From CAVQCX01 sp963775335 (lineage in GTDB: Bacteria; Pseudomonadota; Gammaproteobacteria; Chromatiales; Chromatiaceae), in contig CAVZIJ010000003.1 of NCBI GenBank assembly GCA_963775335.1, positions 930,001 through 994,000 on the forward strand: a stretch of 64,000 nt of DNA, given 5' to 3'. Of the stretch, positions 19,624 to 31,984 are shown piece after piece. Within the stretch, counting starts at the first letter, position 1. The number at the start of each line of letters is the position of its first letter. Made by a program: the position numbers and the translations under genes. The notes beneath the pieces are model-generated. The model saw only the letters and a program-made list of their open reading frames with translations, was not told the origin of the DNA and searched no databases.

Positions 19624-22356
19624 ATGTCACATATCCAGCTCATTGTTCCGCCCATCCCCCGCCACCGCCGGCTACCTTGCGCCGCGCCGCTACGCTGGCT
19701 CCTGGTGAGCTTTCTGGCAGCAGGTCTCGCCCTGGCATCCGGGGCGCGGGCCGCCGCCACGAAGCCACCTGAAAACGCCGTGTTGCGCGCCAGGCTGGAC
19801 AACGGTCTGCGCGTGGTCATCGTTCGCGACACCTTGGCGCCGGTCGTCTCCGTGGTGGTCAACTACCTGGCGGGCTCCAACGAGGCGCCGGCGGGATTTC
19901 CAGGGATGGCCCATGCCCAGGAGCACATGATGTTTCGCGGCAGCCCGGGTCTTTCGGGGGACCAGCTCTCGTATCTCGACGCCGCGTTGGGGGGCATGGC
20001 CAATGCGGACACTCAGCAGAGCGTCACCCAGTACCAGAACACGGTCCCGGCCAAGGACCTGGAGATCGCCCTGCGCATTGAGGCGATCCGGATGCGGGGG
20101 GTTTCCGACGACCAGGACGCCTGGGTCAAAGAGCGCGGGGCCATCGAGGAGGAGGTAGGCAGGGACCTGTCCGATCCCGAGTACGTGCTCTACACCAAGC
20201 TCCTCGAGGCGCTGTTTGACGGTACCCCCTATGCCCACGATGCCTTGGGAACTCGCGGGTCCTTCGACAAGACCACGGGCGCGATGCTCAAGGCCTACCA
20301 TGACCGCTGGTACGCACCGAACAACGCCATCCTGGTGGTGGCCGGCGATATCGCGCCGAAGGCGGTCCTCGCTCAGGTGAAGACGCTGTTCGCCGGTATT
20401 CCGAAAAAGACGCTGCCCCAGCGTCCGGCCATTCATCCAGGTGCGGTGCACGTCCAGACCATCCGGGGCGCGACCGACCGGGCCAACGGCATGGTGGTGG
20501 TCGCCTTCCGGCTCCCCGGCTACGATAGTCCGGACTATGCGGCGGTGAGCCTGCTCGCCGACGTGCTGGACAGCGAGCGGGGCAATCTGTACGCACTGGC
20601 GGCCGACGGCAAGGCGCTCGCCACCGAAGTGGAGGCGAACTTTCTGCGCCACGCCGGCCTGGCCTACATCGTCGCGGAGTTTCCCAAAGGGGGCGACCCC
20701 GACCTTTTGCTCGACCAGGTCAAGAAGGTCCTGCGGAACTATGTCGAGCGCGGTCTTCCCGACGACCTGGTGGCCGCTGCCAAGCGCCGGGAGGTCCTGG
20801 AGCTCGAGCTCCGGAAGACCTCGGTTCGCAAGCTCGCCGCCACCTGGTCCGAAGCCCTGGCGGTGGAGGGTCGTCGCTCCCCGCAGGACGACATCGACGC
20901 CATGCAGCGGCTGTCCGCCGTCAACGTCGACCGAGCCGCCCACAAGTACCTGGACCTGAAGCAGGCCGTTTTTGCCGTGCTCACCCCCGAGACCTCCGGC
21001 AAGCCGGTGGCCGGAAAAGGCTTCGGGGGCGCCGAGTCCTTTGCACCCGCGCACCCGGGCTCCGTGGAGCTGCCGGACTGGGCGCGGCACGCACTGGAAT
21101 CGGTGTCGGCGCCATCCTCCAAGGTCCACCCTGTCGACACGATCCTGCCCAACGGTCTGAGGCTCATTGTCCAGCCCACCCTCATCAGCAACACCGTCAG
21201 CATCTACGGGCGCGTGAACAGCGAGCCGCTGTTGCAGCAGGCCCCCGGCACGGACGGTGTCGACCGGGTGATGGATCGCCTGTTCAGTTACGGGACCGCG
21301 ACCCAGGGTCGCCTCGCCTTCCAGCGCGCATTGGACGCGATCGGTGCGGAGGAGTCCGCCGGCACGCACTTCTCCGTGATCGTACTGCGGGAGCATCTCG
21401 GCCGTGCCCTGGACCTGCTCGCGGACAACGAGCTCCATCCCGCTTTCCGGCAGCGGGAGGTGGACGTGGTGCGCCGGCAGGTCGCGGCCCAGGTGGCCGG
21501 CGAGCTCGACAGCCCGGCGTACCTCACCCGGCGTGCCCTGCTGCGGGCCCTCTATCCGGCCGGTGACCCCAAGTTAAGGGAGGCGACCCCCAAGACCGTC
21601 CTGGGGCTCAGCGTTGCGGACATCCAGCCTTACTATCGCCGCGTCTTCCGGCCGGACATGACGACCATCGTGGTGATCGGCAAAGTCGACCCTGACGAGG
21701 TGAAGGGGTTGGTCACCCATTACTTCGGGGACTGGAAGGCCGATGGACCTAAGCCCGATGTCGAGCTTCCGCGGGTGCCCCGCAGCCACGCCTCCGCGAC
21801 GACCGTGCCCGACCGGAGCCGCGTCCAGGACCAAGTGGTTCTTGCCGAGACGTTGGGCATGGATCGCCTCGATCCCGATTATTACCCCCTGGAGCTCGGC
21901 AACCACGTCCTGGGCGGCGGCTTCTATGCCACGCGCCTGTACCGCGATCTGCGTGAGCGCAACGGCCTCGTCTACACGGTAAATGTCGACATCTCCTCGA
22001 GCAGAACCCGGGCCGTCTACCTGGTGGAATATGCCTGCGACCCGCAAAACGTCTCGCGCGCCCGCGGGATCGTGGAGCGGGATCTCGCGGCCATGCGCGC
22101 CGAACCGGTTAGCCCCTCCGAGCTGAAGCAGGCGAAGGCCCTGCTGATGACGGAAACCGCATTGGATGAAGCCAGCGTCAGCGACATCGCCGACGGCCTG
22201 CTCGAGCGGGCGACCCTCGGCCTACCTCTCGACGAGCCGACGCGAGCGGCTCACCGCTACCTGGCCCTGGGCGCCGATCAGGTCAAGGCGACCTTTGCCC
22301 GCCGGCTACGGCTCAAGGACCTCGCCGAGGTAACCCAAGGACCAGAGCCGCATTGA
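19624..22356 (+). CDS. M16 (pitrilysin/insulinase) family zinc protease, exported
   Basis: The 910-residue protein is a tandem two-lobe M16 metalloprotease. After an N-terminal membrane/signal segment (about 22-44, ending near ARAAA) the first lobe has the zinc motif HAQEH (97-101) with a downstream acidic cluster EEE (175-177) providing the third ligand. The second half (from about 500) repeats the fold without the zinc site, beginning TILPNGLRLIVQP and containing YVTRLYRDLRE-like contacts (FYATRLYRDLRERNGLVYTV). Such enzymes degrade peptides in the periplasm. The start was chosen at ATG 19624, which gives a basic N-terminus before the hydrophobic core; the open frame upstream has no coding character. 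Confidence 0.9.
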   Translation: MSHIQLIVPPIPRHRRLPCAAPLRWLLVSFLAAGLALASGARAAATKPPENAVLRARLDNGLRVVIVRDTLAPVVSVVVNYLAGSNEAPAGFPGMAHAQEHMMFRGSPGLSGDQLSYLDAALGGMANADTQQSVTQYQNTVPAKDLEIALRIEAIRMRGVSDDQDAWVKERGAIEEEVGRDLSDPEYVLYTKLLEALFDGTPYAHDALGTRGSFDKTTGAMLKAYHDRWYAPNNAILVVAGDIAPKAVLAQVKTLFAGIPKKTLPQRPAIHPGAVHVQTIRGATDRANGMVVVAFRLPGYDSPDYAAVSLLADVLDSERGNLYALAADGKALATEVEANFLRHAGLAYIVAEFPKGGDPDLLLDQVKKVLRNYVERGLPDDLVAAAKRREVLELELRKTSVRKLAATWSEALAVEGRRSPQDDIDAMQRLSAVNVDRAAHKYLDLKQAVFAVLTPETSGKPVAGKGFGGAESFAPAHPGSVELPDWARHALESVSAPSSKVHPVDTILPNGLRLIVQPTLISNTVSIYGRVNSEPLLQQAPGTDGVDRVMDRLFSYGTATQGRLAFQRALDAIGAEESAGTHFSVIVLREHLGRALDLLADNELHPAFRQREVDVVRRQVAAQVAGELDSPAYLTRRALLRALYPAGDPKLREATPKTVLGLSVADIQPYYRRVFRPDMTTIVVIGKVDPDEVKGLVTHYFGDWKADGPKPDVELPRVPRSHASATTVPDRSRVQDQVVLAETLGMDRLDPDYYPLELGNHVLGGGFYATRLYRDLRERNGLVYTVNVDISSSRTRAVYLVEYACDPQNVSRARGIVERDLAAMRAEPVSPSELKQAKALLMTETALDEASVSDIADGLLERATLGLPLDEPTRAAHRYLALGADQVKATFARRLRLKDLAEVTQGPEPH

Positions 22357-23088
22357 GATTGGAACGCCCGGGCGCCTGTACCGCCTCACCCAGAGCTGGC
22401 ACCGCTGAGTGAAAGCGCGCGCCCAAAGCGTACCGCGAAAATCCGATCTCGCCAGAAGGCCGCGGAGGCACGATCGGCACCCACCGAGGGGTTTTGGTGC
22501 CCCCATTTCGGCGACGGATTTGAGTATTCACACGGCCTGGACCCCGAGGAGTCATTGCAGGGGTCGAGAACGAGAGTGTCAGGATTCGTTGCAGCGTCCT
22601 GCCGGCCCCGGTGCCGAAATGGCTCCCTTCGACCCCGAGGAGACATCGGCGAGGGTCGAGAAGAAGGTTTTGGCGAATCTTTGCTTTACACCTTCCGGTC
22701 GGCTCCCGAGGCGGAAGGGCCTCTTTGGACCCGCCGTGGTCAGGCCGAGCGCCTGAGAGATCGGCAGTTGGTACCGCCTGACGGTTCGACGCGAACTATG
22801 ACTCGCCTGGGATCCGCGGCAACCATCAGTCACGGGGAGAGATCCGGGGCATCGTCCACGTCTGGCACATTACGGCTGATGGCTCCACCACACCAGAGCC
22901 TCGTCGGGCTGACGTCAGACCTGACTCGCGCTGAGGGGTCGGGCTCGCGTATCATTAGGGAGCGCCCTCGACAGACGGCTATCGCTGAGAGTGTCCGTGT
23001 GCTCGGGCCCAGGGATGGCGCCCCCGATGTGGTGACCCGTCCATCGTCGCGGCCAGATCCCGATCAGGCCTCTTCCCCCAACGCGATC
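22357..23088. other. Gene-free region upstream of the frameshifted membrane protein
   Basis: About 730 bases with no recognisable gene. It contains two imperfect copies of a roughly 30-base unit starting CCCCGAGGAG and ending GGGTCGAGAA, at about 22542-22571 and 22633-22662, and a GGCACC/GGTGCC inverted pair near 22475-22500. These may be decayed remains of something transcribed, but no family is apparent. Confidence 0.35.
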
Positions 23089-24718
23089 ATGCAATCCGCC
23101 AGTATTTCCATACCCCAACTCGGGGAACCGATCACCCCGCGGCGCTTCATCCCCATCCTGCTGGCGGTGTGGGTAGTCTGCTCTCTGCCCCTGGCCTTCA
23201 CCAGCTACCCGCCGCTGATGGATTACCCGTCTCATCTGGCCAGGATGTACGTTCTGGCCCATTGGCAGGAAGTCGGCCTGTTCCGTGAGGTCTACAACCC
23301 CCCGGTCTTTCTGATCCCCAACGTCGGCATGGACGTTCTTGATGCTCGCGCTGAGCAAGGTGATGCGGGTGGATATCGCGGGTCGAGTGTTCGTCGCCCT
23401 GCTGTTTCTCCTGACGCTTAGCGGCTCGGCGTTCCTCTATTGGAGCCTCGGGCGCCGCCTCACCCTGTGGCCGTTGGTAGGCGCAGCGTTTCTATACAAT
23501 TGGATACTGCTCGACGGTTTCCTCAGCTACCTCCTCGGGGTCTCTCTGGTGCTCTGGGGCCTCGGCGCATGGATTGCGGTCTACGACGGCCCTTACGCCA
23601 AGCGGCTTCTCGTCGGTGCTGGGTGCGCGCTGGTCATATTCTTCTGTCACCTCGCAGCGTTCGGACTTTTCGGTCTTACGGTGAGCGGGTACACCCTCGC
23701 TCGCACGTTGCGCGAGCGCGGCCGCAGCATCCGGCCACTCGCTCGCAACGCAGCCTTGCTGTTTGCCATCTTCTTGGCCCCGATCGTTCTCCTGGCGTTG
23801 TCTCCTACGGGTGGACAAGCGCACGCGCCGACGGCCTACGTGTGGATTGCCCGGTTGGTTGCCTTGCGCACGCTGTTCTCGGACGACGTGTTGCTGGATA
23901 TCTGCCTCCTGCTTCTGATTGTGTTGATCGTGTTTTCGTTTACGCGGCGGTACCTGCGCATCGACCCCGACATGCGCCTGCCTCTGACGCTCGTGTTGTT
24001 GGCGTTCCTGCTCATGCCCGAAACCATCATGACCAGCTGGTACGTCGCCTCCCGCCTGCTAATCGCCGGCTGGCTACTGCTTCTCGCCTCCAGCACGCCC
24101 GCGCGAGGCGGTCCCGCTGAAAAGCGCTGGCTAACCCTGGCCGTTGCCGTGTTCATCATTGGCCGATCGGGCGTGTTCGCAGTGGAATGGCACTCCTACG
24201 ACGCTCTCTCTGTAGAGCTCACTGCTGCGTTCGATGCACTGCCGCCGAACTCTGTCGTGTTCAGCGCGACCACGCAGCCCTACGGGCCGGGACACTATTC
24301 AAGCAAAACGTCGATGCATCCGCCGATCTGGCACTGGGCGGACCTGGCCGTTCTGCGCAGGCAGGCATTCGTCCCGGCCATGCATGCTCAGCCCGGACAG
24401 CAACCGCTGACGATCTCCCGGCGATTCGCGGATATTTATGCCTATCAGGGCAACAACCCAATCTCGGTGCAGGCTGGCCCGTCCGTCGGGGTCGACGCCT
24501 GGCTCGAGACCCTCATCCGGTACTGGGGTTTTGCCAAGGGCGAGCCTCCGCCCCTCGAAACTGTCGTCGCCCGCATTCGGGATCTCGCAACAGCCGCCGG
24601 TCTGGATCCGGCGCGCGTTTTTCTGCTCGTCCTCGACCCCGCTGCATTGCCCAAAGGGGCGGCGACAGGTGGACGGATTGTCGCGAGAGGCGACCGTTTT
24701 ATCCTGCTCAAGGCCTGA
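23089..24718 (+). pseudogene. Polytopic membrane protein (GT-C-like), interrupted by one frameshift
   Basis: Two adjoining frames form one protein of about 540 residues. The first part (23089 to about 23337) has MQSASIS, a membrane helix (PILLAVWVVCSLPLAF), PPLMDYPSHLARMYVL and IPNVGMD. The second part (from about 23338) continues LMLALSKVMRVDIAGRVF with eight or more further membrane segments and a soluble C-terminal domain. The two halves join perfectly if one T is removed from gttctt near 23335-23340. The acidic DYPSH loop after the first helix recalls GT-C transferases, but no named family was recognised. It may be a recent mutation or a base-calling error in an otherwise undamaged gene. 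Confidence 0.65.
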
Positions 24719-25089
24719 CCTGCCTTTCTCACCCAGGTCCCGCTGCGGCGCCCGATTTTCCGCCGTTTACCGAGCAACGCTCGCTCCGGGTGTTCATCGC
24801 ACCGGCGAGTGCCGCACCCCGGAACGCCGCCCCACGGGCTCACGGTTTTCGTTCCCAAGCAACCGGGCACATGCTGCCGGAGCTTGTTGCCGGGTAAATG
24901 TCTGGCGTTGGCCCAACTGAGACAAGGCATGGGCACCCCCCGCCCGGAAGCCCCGATGATCGGCTCTTCGGTGGGTCCAGCCGCCCCATCAACTCTCTGC
25001 CCTCGTTCCGAGGGCTAGCGCGCGGGATCCGGAGCGCCCTCACCCCTGTTCAGATGGGGTGGCTCGAAGAGGCTGCAAAGGCGAGCATG
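24719..25089. other. Gene-free convergent region before hsdR
   Basis: About 370 bases between the end of the plus-strand membrane protein and the end of minus-strand hsdR. This is the left border of the defence island. No integrase, tRNA or attachment repeat could be recognised, and no clear terminator hairpin with a T-run was found. Confidence 0.3.
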
Positions 25090-28244
<3,155 letters not shown>

Positions 28245-28248
<4 letters not shown>

Positions 28249-28862
28249 ACCACCGCCTCACCAATGGCGCTGCAGAGCACCTGAAAGCTCCTCGACTGGC
28301 TGCGAAGGGGATCCATGTGTACGCCAATCGCGCGCGCGGCCTCGATCTTGGCCAATCCGCCCTTGAAGTAGCCATGCCTCTGCATGACACGCTCGAACGC
28401 TTCCCACGTGCCGCCCGCAACGGCATCGGGGTCACGAAAGCCCTGGCGTTGGGGCAGGTTCCCCGACACGCGCGGATACACCGCACGCACGGCCTCCCAA
28501 TCCCCGAAATACCAGGCTTCGAACTCTTCGATGGCGATGCGGTTTACGAGCTGCCACTGCATAGCGCCGGCGCGGGCTCGCGTGCGCAAACCGGTACGTG
28601 CTGCCATGTCTTCGAGCCGTTGTTTAAGCTCCCGGCAGTCGTCGTGATCCCGATCGACCACGACCACGATGCGCCAGTCCTCGGGTAGCCAGGAGGCATA
28701 GCCGCGCAATCGTGCTTCGATCTTGCCGAGCAGATCGCTCTTACCCTGGAATGGGTGCACCTCGAACGTCCGGTCCTGCGGCAGCAGCCGCGGCAGTAGG
28801 GCGTGCAAGAAGACCTCCATCGACGGCTCCTCGACCAGCACCACCAGATGAGCGGCGGCCAT
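28245..28862 (-). CDS. DUF4276 family protein, TOPRIM-like
   Basis: A 205-residue protein matching the DUF4276 pattern: an early acidic residue in VVLVEEPSMEVFLHALLP, VVVVDRDHDDCRELKQRL (metal-binding DxD), and a C-terminal IAIEEFEAWYFGDWEAVR motif. The fold is thought to be TOPRIM-related, as in OLD-family nucleases. It lies 2 bases downstream of the AAA ATPase gene, and its stop overlaps the hsdR start. ATPase plus DUF4276 pairs are common in defence islands and resemble a split OLD (Gabija GajA-like) protein. A nuclease role here is inference. Confidence 0.78.
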
Positions 28863-28864
28863 GC

Positions 28865-30100
28865 TCAGTGCCCCCCGCGCCGGGGGGTCGGCGCCCCCTG
28901 ATTGACCAGCGGATCACCCACGCCAAGGTGCCCCTCCATCCATAGATGCCCGAGCAAGGCGCCGTGCTCGACAAACTCGGGCACCCCAGTCAGATCGGCT
29001 ACGCGCCGGGTCTGCGTGTAACTGGCCTCGTCGCGCCACAGTACGCGGACCTCCTTGGGCCGCAGGGCATTCAGGAAAAATGGGGAGTGCGTCGTGACTA
29101 AAAGCTGCGTGCGGTCACTGGCTGCGCGGCACTCCTCCGCCAGCTCGGGCAGCAGCCGCGGATGCAGGAAGTTCTCGGGCTCCTCGATACCGATGAACGG
29201 TGGAGGTGCGGGGTCGTACAGCAGCACCAGGTAGGCCAGCATCTTGAGCGTGCCGTCCGATGCGAAGCGGGCCAGCACCGGGTGGCTGAACGGCGCGTCC
29301 TTGATTTGCAACAGCAACCGGCCGTCCGGCATCGTCTCGGCCAGCACCCGCTCGATGCGCGGCACGCGCCGGCGCAGGACGTCGAAGATCTGCTCCAGGC
29401 GATCACCGTGCTGCTCAGCCAGGTATTGGATCACGTTGGCCAGGTTGTCACCCGTCTTGGTCAGCCGTTCCTGCGGCCCGGCTTCGGGCTGGCCGCGAGC
29501 GCTGTCGGCCGACAGATACGACACATACCAGCCGGTGATGAAGTCGCGTAGCGCTGCCACGCGCGGATGATCTGCGAATTGTCCCAGGGCGTTGACCGCT
29601 AGTAGGTCAAAGGACTTGAGCGGAACCTCCACCCGCCGGTCCTGCTCGTCAGGTAGTTCTCCACTGACTGCACGGCCCTGCCCCTCGTGATAGTCGAGGA
29701 ACCGGAACGGTTTGCCGTGCTCACCGCGGCGCCATTGCAACCACTCCTCGACGACCACTGGCGCGTTGCCGCGTTCGTCCACGGCCAAATGATAGGTGAT
29801 GAGCGGGTACCCAGGCTCACGATACTTGATCTCGATCACCACCGGCCCTTCGCTGCCGCGTGTCTTGAGCTCCTTGGCCCGCCCGCGCTTGTCCCAGGCG
29901 CGGCGCAAACCCAGCTCGAAACTTTCGGCCAGAAACGCGAACACATCGAACACCGTGGACTTGCCGCTGCCGTTCGGCCCCAGCAACACAGTCAGCGGCG
30001 TCAGGTCCTTGAGCTCCACCTCACGCAGGGCGCGGAAGTTCTCCACCCTGACGTACTCGATGCGCGCTGGAGCACGCGGCTTGTCTTGCGGCTTCTTCAT
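28865..30100 (-). CDS. AAA family ATPase, RecF/OLD-like (AAA_21)
   Basis: The 411-residue SMC-like ATPase starts IEYVRVENFRALREVELKDL, then Walker A GPNGSGKS (41-48), a long middle region, the ABC-type FASDGTLKMLAYLVLL signature replacement, Walker B IGIEEPENFLHP and the LLVTTHSPFFLNAL switch. This is the OLD-like ATPase organisation without its own TOPRIM domain; the missing part is supplied by the DUF4276 gene 2 bases downstream. Its ATG overlaps the stop codon of a leftover hsdS tail (ATGA), showing that it once directly followed an hsdS gene. The predicted role is anti-phage or DNA-end sensing, by analogy only. Confidence 0.85.
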   Translation of the reverse strand: MKKPQDKPRAPARIEYVRVENFRALREVELKDLTPLTVLLGPNGSGKSTVFDVFAFLAESFELGLRRAWDKRGRAKELKTRGSEGPVVIEIKYREPGYPLITYHLAVDERGNAPVVVEEWLQWRRGEHGKPFRFLDYHEGQGRAVSGELPDEQDRRVEVPLKSFDLLAVNALGQFADHPRVAALRDFITGWYVSYLSADSARGQPEAGPQERLTKTGDNLANVIQYLAEQHGDRLEQIFDVLRRRVPRIERVLAETMPDGRLLLQIKDAPFSHPVLARFASDGTLKMLAYLVLLYDPAPPPFIGIEEPENFLHPRLLPELAEECRAASDRTQLLVTTHSPFFLNALRPKEVRVLWRDEASYTQTRRVADLTGVPEFVEHGALLGHLWMEGHLGVGDPLVNQGAPTPRRGGH

Positions 30101-30195
30101 GAATTCGCCTCGAGAAATGGTTTGGTGTCTTTCAGCCGCAGGTCGGCGGAGATGAGCTTCGGGAGCAGTGCATCGCGCAGCCGCTGCGCACCAAG
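30097..30195 (-). pseudogene. Fragment: last ~30 codons of a second hsdS
   Basis: The frame reads QRLRDALLPKLISADLRL, then KDTKPFLEANS and stop. The same C-terminal signature ends the other hsdS in this window (LAALRDTLLPKLISGELRV at about 33200-33270), but the sequence differs, so it comes from a different hsdS. Its stop codon overlaps the ATPase start by ATGA, preserving the original gene junction. Upstream it is cut off and joined to an hsdR fragment. Confidence 0.78.
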
Positions 30196-30197
30196 CG

Positions 30198-30260
30198 GCC
30201 AACGCCTTCGAGCCACGCGAGTGCGGCTTCCTCGACGACGGATTCGTCGAAAGCCGTCAT
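30198..30260 (-). pseudogene. Fragment: first ~21 codons of a second hsdR
   Basis: Starting with the ATG at 30260 the frame reads MTAFDESVVEEAALAWLEGV and Gly. The intact hsdR of this window starts MSQGFRESVVEAAALAWLES, clearly the same gene family. Beyond codon 21 the similarity stops and the DNA becomes the tail of an hsdS gene in another frame. The ATG overlaps the stop codon of the macrodomain gene (ATGA), so in an ancestor the macrodomain gene was followed directly by hsdR. Confidence 0.78.
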
Positions 30261-31384
30261 CGCGGATAAGCGGCTTCAATCAATTGGTCGCTGATCTGCA
30301 CGCGCATCCAGCCGAGCAGCACCAGATTCCGAATTGTGCTGGCCACGGCGCGCCTCTTGTCCTCGGACTGCCAGGCCTTCTTCCATTCCATCACATAGTC
30401 ATAGATGTCCTGCTCCGCCACTGCTTCGGCACCCTTGGCCCGCTTGAGCTGGCGGCTGGCGTACAGAACGGTCATGACCTCTTCCGCCTGCTCAGTCGTC
30501 TTGATGCGGCTGAACAGATCCACTGCCTTCGCGATCTTCTTCTGGTGGGCTTCGATCTGCGCTGAGAAATTGCGCCGGTCCGCTTCGTACTGAGGGCCGA
30601 CGGTCAGGGCCACCATTCGACCCAGGCGCTTCTCCTGCAGCCAGTTGCGGTTCGCCAGTTCATGCAGCGCCGCCTTAACGTCCCCCGAGAAGGGCCCATA
30701 ACTGCCCTTGCCGAACGTAAACCCCGTCGGCACGCCCATTTCGGTCAGGACATAGCAGAGCTTCTGAAAAATCGTCCGCCCCACCGGGCTCGCATACGGC
30801 TGGGCTTGCAGTTCACGCAGCACCTCCAGAAGCGCCACCCAGTCCGGATTCAGCTTGTCCGCGCGGCGGCCTTTCCCCGAGAGGGACATCTGCGCGGGCC
30901 CCGCCAGAAACGCCGCAGTGAGCTGCCGACTCGGCGTGCCGTACGGGGCGAAGACCTCCACGTCGATCGGCAAGCCATGCAGCTTACGATAGATCAGCGG
31001 CCCGACTTCGGCCCACTCCAGTCCGCCGTTCCCGCAACCCAGTGGCGGAATGGCCAAGCTCGTGACACCCCATTCCCCGACGTGCTCAACCAAGTAATCC
31101 AGTCCCCGCTCGATGTCTGCGATCCGGGACGGCGAGCGCCAATGGTCCTTCGTCGGAAAGTTGATGATCGAGGCGCCGGCAGCATCGCGATAGAGGTACG
31201 GCTCGCCCAGGCGGACCTGTTGGCGCTCACACCGGCGCTGGTAGTCTGCGAACATTGCCGGCCAGCGCTTCTTGAACTCAAGTGCAACACCCTTGCCCAT
31301 CACGCCAACGCAGTTGACGGTGTTGACAAGCGCCTGCGCGCGGCTTGCGAAGAGATCGCCAATCAGTGCTCTGAACATGCCCAT
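30257..31384 (-). CDS. DarG-like macrodomain protein, no DarT partner
   Basis: A 375-residue protein with an N-terminal macrodomain (about 1-155: ALVNTVNCVGVMGKGVALEF, INFPTKDHWRSPS, SLAIPPLGCGNGGLEW) and a C-terminal winged-helix region (about 185-375: QKLCYVLTEMGVPTGFTFGK, GSYGPFSGDVKAAL). This matches DarG, the antitoxin that removes ADP-ribose added to thymidine in DNA by DarT. No DarT gene lies on either side: the upstream neighbour is an Abi_C-type gene and downstream is a recombination scar. It might be an orphan antitoxin giving protection against incoming DarT, or work with its new neighbours. Its stop overlaps the start of a broken hsdR. Confidence 0.85.
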   Translation of the reverse strand: MGMFRALIGDLFASRAQALVNTVNCVGVMGKGVALEFKKRWPAMFADYQRRCERQQVRLGEPYLYRDAAGASIINFPTKDHWRSPSRIADIERGLDYLVEHVGEWGVTSLAIPPLGCGNGGLEWAEVGPLIYRKLHGLPIDVEVFAPYGTPSRQLTAAFLAGPAQMSLSGKGRRADKLNPDWVALLEVLRELQAQPYASPVGRTIFQKLCYVLTEMGVPTGFTFGKGSYGPFSGDVKAALHELANRNWLQEKRLGRMVALTVGPQYEADRRNFSAQIEAHQKKIAKAVDLFSRIKTTEQAEEVMTVLYASRQLKRAKGAEAVAEQDIYDYVMEWKKAWQSEDKRRAVASTIRNLVLLGWMRVQISDQLIEAAYPR

Positions 31385-31443
31385 AGTTTGAACCTGTCAG
31401 CGAAAGAATAGAACGGGATCGACAGCGACCGGCAACGTGCAGC

Positions 31444-31965
31444 CTAACCCTGCGAGGCGTGTTGCAGCCGCCGCATCGACGACATACGCGCCCGCCAGGA
31501 GTGGAGAAAACCGACGATCATGTCCGCCGCCTCGGCCGCCGGCAATGCCTGCACCGACTCCAACAGAGGGCGCGGGGCACCGGCGCCATGCGACGCGAAG
31601 CCGCACTGGCTGCGCCGTGCGCAGATGCCCTGGATGGCGGTACTCAGACCTCCGAGCGTCCGCTTGAGACCGTCACGGACCTCGGCTTCCCCGCTCGCCC
31701 TCAAAGGCAGAAATGGCAGATGCTGGGAGGCCGTCTTGAACAGCTTGGGAAGGTCATCGTCTTCGCCGAAACCGACGTTTCGTTCGCCGATAACCGCCCG
31801 GCACGCGCTCTCGACCAGTGTCTTGGCGAGATCGAATGCCAAGCTGGGATTCTCAACAACGGCCAGCTCGATGCCCTTCACCTGCTGCTCGACATGCGTC
31901 AGCCCGCACGCGGTCGCTTCGCAGGCGCCGTGCATGACGAAGGGCGTGCTGAGCAACTCGGCCAT
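31444..31965 (-). CDS. Abortive-infection C-terminal (Abi_C) family protein
   Basis: The 173-residue protein carries the Abi_C pattern: a helix with NPSLAFDLAKTLVESACRAVI, an acidic turn then DDDLPKLFKTASQHLPFLP, LKRTLGGLSTAIQGICARRS, the near-invariant ASHGAGA, and a C-terminal helix AEAADMIVGFLHSW. In AbiJ-like and related defence proteins this helical domain follows an effector or sensor domain; here it stands almost alone with about 25 extra N-terminal residues. It lies 19 bases after the DUF1829 gene and 59 bases before the macrodomain gene, all in one direction, so co-transcription is likely. Its biochemical activity is unknown. Confidence 0.68.
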   Translation of the reverse strand: MAELLSTPFVMHGACEATACGLTHVEQQVKGIELAVVENPSLAFDLAKTLVESACRAVIGERNVGFGEDDDLPKLFKTASQHLPFLPLRASGEAEVRDGLKRTLGGLSTAIQGICARRSQCGFASHGAGAPRPLLESVQALPAAEAADMIVGFLHSWRARMSSMRRLQHASQG

Positions 31966-31984
31966 CAGACGTACCAGACGTTGG

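Noticed and set aside
22540..22662. Tandem regulatory repeat before the membrane protein
   Set aside because: The two CCCCGAGGAG...GGGTCGAGAA copies match only in part and have no clear third copy, so chance similarity in GC-rich DNA cannot be excluded.
31397..31606. Possible DarT next to the DarG-like gene
   Set aside because: The short frame has no DarT/DUF4433 motif, is far too short, and overlaps the Abi_C gene in another frame.
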